Of a DNA stretch of 64,000 bases, positions 39,121 to 50,434 are shown piece by piece. This DNA comes from Simmondsia chinensis (lineage: Eukaryota; Streptophyta; Magnoliopsida; Caryophyllales; Simmondsiaceae): positions 1-64,000 of the forward strand of contig JAGTTD010000030.1 in the NCBI GenBank assembly GCA_018398585.1, read 5' to 3'. The position numbers were made by a program, and so were the translations under genes. The notes under the pieces are model-generated. The model was not told where the DNA came from, made no database searches, and was given only the letters and a program-made list of their open reading frames with translations. Every line of letters starts with the position of its first letter. Positions within the stretch are counted from its first letter, which is position 1.

Positions 39121-41900
39121 TAAGATTCGTTTTAATGGGGTATAACCAACGTGTGTTTGTTTGTCTTAAGTAACTAATAGTGTATGATCAATCATACACT
39201 GTGTATGATTGGTTTTAATGATGTAAAATCAACTTATGTAGACGTTTTTTAAGTAATTAGTGGGTTATGAGCAATCATACACTGTGAATGATTGGTTTTA
39301 ATGGTGTATAACCAACGTGTGTTTGTGTGTGCTAAGTAATTAGTGGTTTATGAGCGGCCATACACAGTGTATGATTGGTTTTAATGGTGTAAAATAAACT
39401 TGTGTAGACATTTTTTAAGTAATAAGTGGTTTATGAGTAACCATACACTCTGTATGATTGGTTTTAATGGTGTATAAGCAACGTGTGTTTGTGTATGTTT
39501 AGTAAACAGTGCTGTATGATCAACCATACACTGCGCATGATTGGTTTTAATGGTGTAAAATCAACTTGTGTAGACGTTTTTTAAGTAATGAGTGTGTTAT
39601 GAGCAATCATACGCTGTGTATGATTGGTTTTAATGGTGTATAACCAACTTATGTTTGTGTGTATTAAGTAATTAGTGGTTTATGAGTAACCATACACTGA
39701 GTATGATTGGTTTTAATGGTGCATAACCAACGTGTGTTTATGTGTGTTGAGTAATTAATGGTGTATGATATATCACACACTGTGTTGGATTGGTTTTAAT
39801 GGTGTAGAATCAACTTGTGTAGACATTTTTTAATTAATTAGCGGGTTATGAGCAACCATACATTGTGTATGATTGGTTTTAATGGTGTATAACCAACGTG
39901 TGCTTGTGTGTGTTAAGTAACTAATGGTGTATGATCAACCATACACTGTCTATGATTGGTTTTAATGGTATAAAATCAACTTCTGTAGACGTTTTTTAAG
40001 TAATTAGTGGTTCATGAGCAACCATATACTATGTATGATTGGTTTTAATGGTGTAAAATCAACTTGTGATGACGTTTTTTAAGTAATTAGTGGTTTATGA
40101 GCAACCATACACTGTGTATGATTGGTTTTAATGGTGTATAACCGACGTTTGTTTGTGTGTGTTAAGTGATTAATGGTGTATGATCAATCATACACTGTGT
40201 ATGATTGGTTTTAATGGTGTAAAATCAACTTGTGTAGACATTTTTTAAGTAATTAGCGGTTTATGAGCAGCCATACACTGTGTATGATTGGTTTTAATGG
40301 TGTATAACTAACGTAACCAACGTATGATTGTGTGTGTTGTAATTAGTGGTGTATGATCAATCATACACTGTGTATGAATGGTTTTAATGATGCAAAATCA
40401 ACTTGTATAGATGTTTTTTAAGTAATAAGTGCTTCATGAGCAACCATACACTGTGTATGATTGGTTTTAATGGTGTATAACCAACTTGTGTTTGTGTGTA
40501 TTAAGTAATTAATGGTGTATGATCAATCATGCACTGTGTATGATTGGTTTTAATGGTCTAAAATCAACTTGTGTAGACATTTCTTAAGTAATTAGTGGGT
40601 TATGTGCAATCATACGCTGTGTATGATTGGTTTTAATGGTGTATAACCAACTTGTGTTTGTGTGTGTTAAGTAATTAGTGGTTTATGAGCAACCATACAC
40701 TGTGTATGATTGCTTTTAATGGTGAATAACCAACGTGTGTTTGTGTGTGTTAAGCAATTAATGGTGTATGATCAATCATACACTGTGTATGATTGGTTTT
40801 AAAGGTGTAAAATCAGCTTGTGCAGACATTTTTTAAGTAATTTGTGGTTTATGAGCAACCATACACTGTGTATGATTGGTTTGAATGGTGTATAACCAAC
40901 GTGTGTTTGTGTGTGTTAAGCAATTAGTGGTGTATGATCAATCATACACTGTGTATGATTGGTTTTAATGGGGTAAAATCAACTTCTGTAGACGTTTTTT
41001 AAGTAATTTGTGGTTTATGAGCAACCATACACCGTGTATGATTGGTTTTAATGGTGTATAACCAACGTGTGTTTGTGTGTGTTAAGTAATTAATGGTGTA
41101 TGATCAATCACATACTGTGTATGATTGGTTTTAATGGTGTAAAATCAACTTTTGTAGACGTTTTTTAAGTAATTAGTGGTTTATGAGCAACCATACATTG
41201 TGTATGATGGGTTTTAATGGTGTATAACCAATTTATGTTTGTGTGTGTTGTAATTCATGATGTATGATCAATCATACACTGCGTATGATTTGTTTTAATG
41301 ATATAAAATCAACTTGTGTTGACGTTTTTTAAAGAATTAGTGGTTTATGAGCAACCATACACTGCGTATGAATGGTTTTAATGATGTATAACCAACGTGT
41401 GTTTGTGTGTGTTAAGCAAACAGTGGTGTATGATCAACTATACTATGGGTACGATTGGTTTTAATGCTGTAAAATCAACTTGTGTAGACCTTTTTTAAGT
41501 AATTAGTGTGTTATGAGCAATCATCCACTGTGTATGATTAGTTTTAATGGTGTATAATCAACTTGTGTTTGCGTGTGTTAAGTAATTAGTGGTTTATGAC
41601 CAACCATACACTGTGTATGATTGGTTTCAATGGTGTATAACCAACGTGTGTTTGTATGTGTTAAGTAATTAATGGTGTATGATCATTCATACAATATGTA
41701 TGATTGGTTTTAATGCTGTAAAATCAACTTGTGTAGACATTTTTTAAGTAATTAGTGGGTTAGGAGCAACCATACACTATGTATGATTGGTTTTAATGGG
41801 TATAACCAACGTGTGTTTGTGTGTGTTAAGTAATTAATGGTGTATGATCATTCATACAATGTGTATGATTAGTTTTAATTGTGTAAAATCAACTTGTGTA
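39121..41900 (+). repeat. Third, more diverged copy of the 2818-bp block (copy Z)
   Basis: This follows the displaced leading block just as X follows the original, at offset 9140 (TAAGATTCG 29981 and 39121). Near 40310 it carries a private short duplication in which TAACTAACG is followed by TAACCAACG, which shifts the offset to about 9149 (CATACATTGTG 32043 and 41192). Z differs from X and Y more than X and Y differ from each other, so the X/Y tandem split is younger than the 9-kb duplication. Confidence 0.78.
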
Positions 41901-44300
41901 GACGTTTTTTAAGTAATTAGTTGGTTTGCAGCAACCATACACTATGTAAGATTGGTTTTAATGGGGTATAACCAACGTTTGTTTGTGTGTGTTATGTAAT
42001 TAATGGTGTATGATTAATCACACACAGTGTATGATTGGTTTTAATGGTGTAAAATCAATTTGTGCTGACCTTTTTTAAGAAATTAGTGGTTTATGAGCAA
42101 CCATACTCTATGTATGATTGGTCTTAATGGTGTATAACCAACGTGTGTTTGTGTGCGTTAAGTAATTAATGGTGTATGATCAATCATATACTGTGTATGA
42201 TTGGTTTTAATGGTGCAAAATCAACTTGTGTAGACATTTTTTATGTAATTAGTGGTTTATGAGCAACCATACACTTTGTATGATTTGTTTTAATGGTGTA
42301 TAGCCAACGTGTGTTTGTGTGTGTTAAGTAATTAATGGTATATGATCAATCATACACTGTGTATGATTGGTTTTAATGGTGTAAAATCAAATTGTGTAGA
42401 CATTTTTTAAATAATTAGTGAGTTATGAGCAACCATACACTGTGTCTGATTGGTTTTAATGGTGTATAACCAACATGTGTTTGTGTGTGTTAAGTAATTA
42501 ATGGTGTATGATCAACCATACACAGCGTATGATTGGTTTTAATGGTGTAAAATCAACTTGTGCAGACGTTTTTTAAGTAATTAGTGGTTCATGAGCAACC
42601 ATACACTATGTATGATTGGTTTGAATGGTGTATAACAACCGTGTGTTTGTGTGTGTTAAGTAATTAATGGTGTGTGATCAACCATACACTGTGTATGATT
42701 GGTTTTAATGGTGTAAAATCAACTTGTGTAGACATTTTTTAAATAATTAGTGAGTTATGTGCAACCATACACTGTGTCTGATTGGTTTTAATGGTGTATA
42801 ACCAACATGTGTTTGTGTGTGTTAAGTAATTAATGGTGTATGATCAACCATACACAGCGTATGATTGGTTTTAATGGTGTAAAATCAACTTGTGTAGACG
42901 TTTTTTAAGTAATTAGTGGTTCATGAGCAACCATACACTATGTATGATTGGTTTGAATGGTGTATAACAACCGTGTGTTTGTGTGTGTTAAGTAATTAAT
43001 GGTGTATGATCAATCATACACAGCGTATGATTGGTTTTAATGGTGTAAAATCAACTTGTGTAGACGTTTTTTAAGTAATTAGTGGTTCATGAGCAACCAT
43101 ACACTATGTATGATTGGTTTGAATGGTGTATAACAACCGTGTGTTTGTGTGTGTTAAGTAATTAATGGTGTAAGATCAATCATACACTGTGTATGATTGT
43201 TTTTAATGGTGTAAAATCAACTTGTGTAGACGTTTTGTAAGTAATTAGTGGTTTATGAGCAACCATACACTGTGTATGTTTGGTTTTAATGGTGTATAAC
43301 CAACGTGTGTTTGTGTGTGCTAAGTAATTAATGGTGTGTGATCAACCATATACTGTATATGATTGGTTCTAATGGTGTAAAATCAACTTGTGTGGACGTT
43401 TTTTAAGTAATTAGTGGTTAATGAGCAACCATACACTATGTATGATTGGTTTTAATGGTGTATAACCAACGTGTGTTTGTGTGTGTTAAGTAATTTATGG
43501 TGTATGATCAACCACACACTTTATATGATTGGTTTTAATGGTGTAAAATCTACTTGTGTAGACGTTTTTTAAGTAATTAGTGGTTCATGAGCAACCATAC
43601 ACCATGTATGATTGGTTTTAATGGTGTATAACCAATGTGTGTTTGTATGTGTTAAGTAATTAATGGTGTATGATCAATCATACACTGTGTATGATTGGTT
43701 TTAAGGGTGTAAAATCAACTTGTGCAGACATTTTTTAAGTAATTAGTGGTTTATGAGCAATCATACACTGTGTGTGATTGGATTTAATGGTGTATAACCA
43801 ATGTGTGTTTGTGTGTGTTAAGTTGTTAATGGTGTATGATCAATCATACACAGTGTATGATTGGTTTTAATGGTGTATAACCAACGTGTGTTTGTGTGTG
43901 TTAAGTAATTAATGGTGTATGATATATCATACACTGTGTAAGATTGGTTTTAATGGTGTAGAATCAACTTGTGTAGACATATTTTGGGTAATTAGCGGGT
44001 TACGAGCAACCATACATTGTGTATGATTGGTTTTAATGGGGTATAACCAACGTGTGCTTGTGTGTGTTAAGTAACTAATGGTGTATGATCAACCATACAC
44101 TGTCTATAATTGGTTTTAATAGTGTAAAATCAACTTGTGTAGACATTTTTTAAGTAATTAGTGGTTCATGAGCAACCATATACTATGTATGATTGGTTTT
44201 AATGGTGTATAACCAACGTGTGTTTGTGTGTGTTAAGCAATTAATGGTGTATGATCAATCATACACTGTGTATGATTGGTTTTAATGGTGTAAAATCAAC
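41900..44300 (+). repeat. Irregular zone with a 332/166-bp tandem triplication
   Basis: The segment beginning CACAGCGTATGATTGG occurs at 42521, 42853 and 43019, spaced 332 bp (two dimers) and 166 bp (one dimer). Each is followed by GGTTCATGAGCAACC, TTTGAATGG and the unusual TATAACAACCGTG. This is simple local amplification in whole-dimer steps. At about 44300-44315 the join TTGTGATGAT/ACACGGTG skips most of a subunit, a deletion between related repeats. Confidence 0.8.
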
Positions 44301-44329
44301 TTGTGATGATACACGGTGTATGATTGGTT

Positions 44330-44830
44330 TTAATGATGCAAAATCAACTTGTATAGACGGTTTTTAAGTAATAAGTGCTTTATGAGCAACCATACACTGT
44401 GTATGATTGGTTTTAATATTGTATAACCAACTTGTGTTTGTGTGTATTAACTAATTAATGGTGTATGATCAATCTTACACTGTGTATGATTGGTTTTAAT
44501 GGTCTGAAATCAACTTGTGTAGACATTTCTTAAGTAATTAGTGGGTTATGAGCAGTCATACGCTGTGTATGATTGGTTTTAATGATGCAAAATCAACTTG
44601 TATAGACGTTTTTTAAGTAATAAGTGCTCTATGAGCAACCATACACTGTGTATGATTGGTTTTAATGGTGTATAACCAACTTGTGTTTGTGTGTATTAAG
44701 TAATTAATGGTGAATGATCAATCATACACTGTGTATGATTGGTGATAATGGTCTAAAATCAACTTGTGTAGACGTTTCTTAAGTAATTAGTGGGTTATGA
44801 GCAGTCATACGCTGTGTATGATTAGTTTTA
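44330..44830 (+). repeat. 249-bp (three-subunit) duplication breaking A/B alternation
   Basis: GATGCAAAATCAACTTGTATAG occurs near 44334 and again 250 bp later. AGCAGTCATACGCTG occurs at 44551 and 44800, 249 bp apart. Because three subunits rather than an even number were duplicated, an A subunit follows an A subunit near 44.55 kb (AGCAGTCATACG then TTTTAATGATGCAAAATC) where a B would be expected. This is direct evidence that recombination can occur one subunit out of phase. Confidence 0.8.
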
Positions 44831-47800
44831 ATGATGTATAACCAACTTGTGTTTGTGTGTGTTAAGCAATTAGTGGTTTATGAGCAACCATACACTGTGT
44901 ATGACTGCTTTTAATGGTGTATAACCAACGTGTGTTTGTGTGTCTTAAGTAATTAATGGTGTATGATCAATCATACACTGTGTATGATTTGTTTTAATGG
45001 TGTAAAATCAGCTTGTGTAGACATTTTTTAAGTAATTTGTGGTTTATGAGCAACCATATACTGTGTATGATTGGTTTGAATGGTGTATAACCAACGTGTA
45101 TTTGTGTGTGTTAAGTAATTAATGGTGTATGATCAATCATACACTGTGTATGATTGGTTTTAATGGTGTAAAATCATCTTGTGTAAACTTTTTTTAAGTA
45201 ATTAGTGGTTTATGAGCAAACATACACTGTGTATGATTGGTTTTAATGGTGTATAACCAACGTGTGTTTGCGTGTGTTAAGTAATTAATGGTGTATGATG
45301 GGTTTAAATGGTATAAAATCAACTTCTGTAGACGTTTTTTAAGTAATTAGTGGTTTATGAGCAACCATATACTGTGTATGATTGGTTTTAATGGTATATA
45401 ACCAACGTGTGTTTATGTGTGCTAAGTACTTAATGGTGTATGATCAATCGCATACTGTGTATGATTGGTTTTAATGGTGTAAAATCAACTTGTGCAGACG
45501 TTTTTAAGTAATTAGTGGTTTATTAGCAACCATACATTGTGTATGATGGGTTTTAATGGTGTATAACCAATTTATGTTTGTATGTGTTGTAATTCATGGT
45601 GTATGATCAATCATACACTGCGTATGATTGGTTTTAATGATATAAAATCAACTTGTGTAGACGTTTTTTAAGTAATTAGTGGTTTATAAGCAACCATACA
45701 CTGCGTATGAATGGTTTTAATGATGTATAGCCAACGTGTGTTTGTGTGTGTTAAGTAAACAGTGGTTTTAATGGTGTAAAATCAACTTGTGTAGACGTTT
45801 TTTAAGTAATTAGTGGGTTATGAGCAATCATACACTGTGTATGATTAGTTTTAATGGTGTATAATCAACTTGTGTTTGTGTGTTTTAAGTAATTAGTGGT
45901 TTATGACCAACCATACACTGTGTATGATTGGTTTCAATGGTGTACAACCAACGTGTGTTTGTGTGTGTTAAGTAATTAATGGTGTATGATCATTCATACA
46001 ATGTGTATTATTGGTTTTAATGGTTTAAAATCAACTTGTGTAGACGTTTTTTATGTAATTAGTGGGTTTGGAGCAACCATACACTATGTATGATTGGTTG
46101 TAATGTGGTATAACCAACGTGTGTTTGTGTGTGTTAAGTAATTAATGGTGTATGATCATTCATACAATGTGTATGATTAGTTTTAATGGTGTAAAATCAA
46201 CTTGTGCAGACGTTTTTTAAGTAATTAGTGGATTAGCAGCAACCATACTCTTTGTATGATTGGTTTTAATGGGGTATAACCAACGTTTGTTTTTGTGTGT
46301 TAAGTAATTAATGGTGTACGATCAATCACGCACTGTGCATGATTGGTTTTAGTGGTGTAAAATCAACTTGTGTTGACGTTTTTTAAGTAATTAGTGGCTT
46401 ATGAGCAACCATACACTATGTGTGATTTGTTTTAATGGTTTTTAACCAATGTGTGTTTGTGTGTGTTAATTAATTAATGGTGTATGATCAATCATACACT
46501 GTGTATGATTGGTTTTAATGGTGTAAAATCAACTTGAGTAGACATTTTTTAAGTAATTAGTGGTTTATGAGCAACCATACACTGTGTGATTGGTTTTAAT
46601 GGTGTATAACCAACATGTGTTTGTGTGTGTTAAGTAATTAATGGTGTATGATCAATCATACGCTGTGTATGATTGGTTTTAATGGTGTAAAATCAACTTG
46701 TGTAGACATTTTTTAAGTAATTAGTGGTTCATGAGCAACCATGCACTATGTATGATTGGTTTTAATGGTGTATAACCAATTTGTGTTAAGTAAATAATGG
46801 TGTATGATCAATCATACACTGTGTATGATTAATTTTAATGGTGTAAAATCAACTTGTGTAGACATTTTCTAAGTAATTAGTGGTTTATGAGCGACCATAC
46901 ACTGTGTGTGATTGGTTTTAATGGTGTATAACCAACATGTGTTTGTGTGTGTTCAGTAATTAATGGTGTATGATCAATCATACACTGTTCATGATTGGTT
47001 TTAATGGTGTAAAATCAACTTTTTTAGACGTTTTTTAAGTAATTAGTGGTTTTTGAGCAACCATACAATGTGTATGATTGGTTTTAAGGGTGTGTAACCA
47101 ACATGTGTTTTTGTGTGTGATGTAATTAATGGTGTATGATCAATCATACACTATGTATGATTGGTTTTAATGATGTAAAATCAACTTGTTTAGACGTTTT
47201 TTAAGTAATAAGTGGTTTATGAGCAACCACACACTGTGTATGATTGGTTTTATTGGTGTATAACCAACTTGTGTTTGTGTGCGTTAAATAATTAATGGTG
47301 TATGATCAATCATACACTGTGTATGATTGGTTTTAATGGTGTAAAATCAACTCGTGTAGACTTTTTTTAAGTAATTAGTGGTTTATGAGCAACCATACAC
47401 CGTGTATGATTGGTTTTAATGGTGCATAACCAACGTGTGTTTGTGTGTGTAGTAACTATGGTGTATGATCAATCATACACTATGTATGATTGGTTTTAAT
47501 GATGTAAAATCAACTTGTATAGACGTTTTTTAAGTAATAAGTTGTTTACGAGTAACCATGCATTGTGTATGATTGGTTTTAACGGTGTATAACCAACTTG
47601 TGTTTGTGTGTATTAAGTAATTAATGGTGTATGATCAATCATACACTGTGTATGATTGGTTGTAGTGGTGTAAAATCAACTTGTGTTGACGTTTTTTAAG
47701 TAATTAGTGGTTTATGAGCGACCATACACTATGTATGATTGGTTTTAATGGTGTATAACCAACGTGTGTTTGTGTGTGTTAAGTAATTAATGGTGTATGA

Positions 47801-49195
47801 TCAATCATACACTGTGTATGATTGGTTTTAATGGTGTAAAATCAACTTGTGTAGACGTTTCTTAAGTAATTAGTGGGTTATGAGTAATCATACGCTATGT
47901 ATGATTGGTTTTAATGGTGTATAACCAACTTGTGTCTGTGTGTGTTAAGTAATTGGTGGTTCACGAGCAACCATCCACTATGTATGATTAGTTTTAATGG
48001 TGGATAACCAACGTGTGTTTCTGTGTGTTAAGTAATTAATGGTGTATGATCAATCATACACTGTGTATGATTGGTTTTAATGGTGTAAAATCAGCTTGTT
48101 AGACATTTTTTAAGTAATTAGTAGTTTATGAGCAACCATATACTGTGTACGATTGGTTTTAATGGTGTAAAATCAACGTGTGTTTGTATGTGTTAAGTAA
48201 TTAATGGTGTATGATCATTCATACACTGTGTATAATTGGTTTTAATAGTGTAAAATTAACTTGTGTAGACGATTTTTAAGTAATTAATGGGTTATGAGCA
48301 ACCATACACTGTGTATGATTGGTTTTAATGGTGTATAACCAACGTGTGTTTGTGTGTGTTAAGTAATTAATGGTGTATGATCAATCATACACTGTGTATA
48401 ATTAGTTTTAATGGTGTAAAATCAACTTGTGTAGACCTTTTTTAAATAGTTAGTGGTTTATAAGCAACCGTACTCTGTGTATGATTGGATTTAATGGTGT
48501 ATAACGAACGTGTGTTTGTTTGTGTTGTAATTAATGGTGTATGATCAATCATACATGGTGTATGATTGGTTTTAATGATGTAAAATAAACTTGTATAGAC
48601 GTTTTTAAGTAATAAGTGGTTTTTGAGCAACCATGCACAGTGTATCATTGGTTTTAATGGTGTATAACCAACTTGTGTTTGTGTGTATTAAGTAATTAAT
48701 GGTGTATGATCAATCATACATTGTGTATGATTGGTTTTAATGGTGCAAAATCAATTTGTGTAGGCGTTTCTTAAGTAATTAGTGGGTTATAAGCATTCAT
48801 ACGCTGTGTAGGATTGGTTTTAATGGTGTATAACCAACTTGTGTTTGTGTGTGTTAAGTAATTAGTGGTTTATGAGCAACCATACACTGTGTATGATTGG
48901 TTTTAATGGTGAATAAACAACGTGTGTTTGTGTGTGTTAAGTAATTATTGGTGTATGATCAATCGTACACTGTATATGATTGGTTTTAATGGTGTAAAAT
49001 CAGCTTGTGTAGGCATTTTTTAAGTAATTAGTGGTTTATGAGCAACCATACACTGTGTATGATTGGTTTTAATGGTGTAAAATCAACGTGTGTTTGTGTG
49101 TGTTAAGTAATTAATGGTGTATGATCATTCATACACTGTGTATGACTGGTTTTAATGGTGTATAATCAACTTGTGTATACGTTTTTTAAGTAATT
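44830..49195 (+). repeat. Ordinary satellite dimers, no clear higher-order period
   Basis: Regular A/B alternation continues with scattered variants related to zones 3 and 5. Near 45.75-45.78 kb an AAGTAAACAGTGG tail joins directly to TTTTAATGG, a deletion of about half a subunit. Near 46.78 kb ACCAATTTGTGTTAAG lacks part of the GT-rich tract. An A-head/B-tail chimera lies near 48151-48190. I found no other gene or element here. Confidence 0.7.
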
Positions 49196-50434
49196 AGTGG
49201 TTTGTGTGAAACCATACACTATGATTGGTTTTAATGGTGTATAACCAACCTGTGTTTTTGTGTGTTAAGTAATTAATGGGGTATGATTGGTTTTAATGGT
49301 GTAAAATCAACCGTGTAGACGTTTTTTAAGTAATTAGTGGTTTATGAGCGACCATACACTTTGTATGATTGGTTTTAATCGTGTATAACCAACGTGTGTT
49401 TATGTGTGTTAAGTAATTAATGGTGTATAATCAATCATACACTGTGTATGATCGCTTATAACCAATGTGTGTTTGTGTGAGTTAAGTAATTAATGGTGTG
49501 TGATCAATTATACACTGTGTATGATTGGTTTTAATGGTGTAAAATCAGTTTGTTTAGAGGTTTTTTAAGTAATTAGTGGTTTATGAGCAACCATACACTG
49601 TGTATGATTGGTTTGAATGGTGTATAACCAACGTGTGTTTGTGTGTGTTAAGTAATTAATGGTGTATGATCAATCATACACTACGTATGATTGGTTTTAA
49701 TGGTGTAAAATCAACTTGTGTAGAAATTTTTTAAGTAATTAGTGGGTTAGGAGCAGCCATACACTGTGTATGATTGGTTTTAATGGTGTATAACCAACTT
49801 GTGTATACGTTTTTTAAGCAATTAGTGGTTTATGGGAAACCATACACTGTGCATGATTGGTTTTAATGGTGTATAACCAACCTGTGTTTTTGTGTGTTAA
49901 GTAATTAATGGTGTATGATTGGTTTTAATGGTGTGAAATCAACCGTGTAGACGGTTTTTAAGTAATTAGTGGTTTATGAGCAACCATACACTTTGTATGA
50001 CGGGTTTTAATGGTATATAGCCAACGTGTGTTTGTGTTTGTTAAGTAATTAATGGTGTATGATCAATCATATACTGTGTATGATTGCTTTTAATGGTGAA
50101 TACCAACGTGTGTTTGTGTGTGTTAAGTAATTAATGGTGTGTGATCAATCATACACTGTGTATGATTGGTTTTAATGGTGTAAAATCAGTTTGTGTAGAG
50201 GTTTTTTAAGTATTTAGTGGTTTATGAGCAACCATACACTGTGTATGATTGGTTTGAATGGTGTATAACCAACGTGTGTTTGTGTGTGTTAAGTAATTAA
50301 TGGTGTATGATCAATCACATACTGTGTATGATTGGTTTTAATGGTGTAAAATCAACTTGTGTAGAAATTTTTTAAGTAATTAGTGGGTTAGGAGCAGTCA
50401 TACACTGTGTATGATTAGTTTTAATGGTGTATAA
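49195..50434 (+). repeat. Local duplication of about 0.63-0.64 kb
   Basis: CCAACCTGTGTTTTTG at 49245 recurs at 49877 (632 bp). CAGTTTGT at 49546 recurs at 50187 (641 bp), and the GTGTATACG plus T-run section at about 49175 recurs near 49803. The two copies differ by small indels, including ACACTATGATTGG against ACACTGTGCATGATTGG. Both contain subunits with a B-type middle and an A-type tail. Confidence 0.75.

Noticed and set aside
24785..48648. Other short open frames inside the array (24785-24970 plus, 48442-48648 minus)
   Set aside because: They span satellite subunits. Neither 83 nor 166 is a multiple of three, so the frame rotates and stops appear quickly; no conserved peptide exists.
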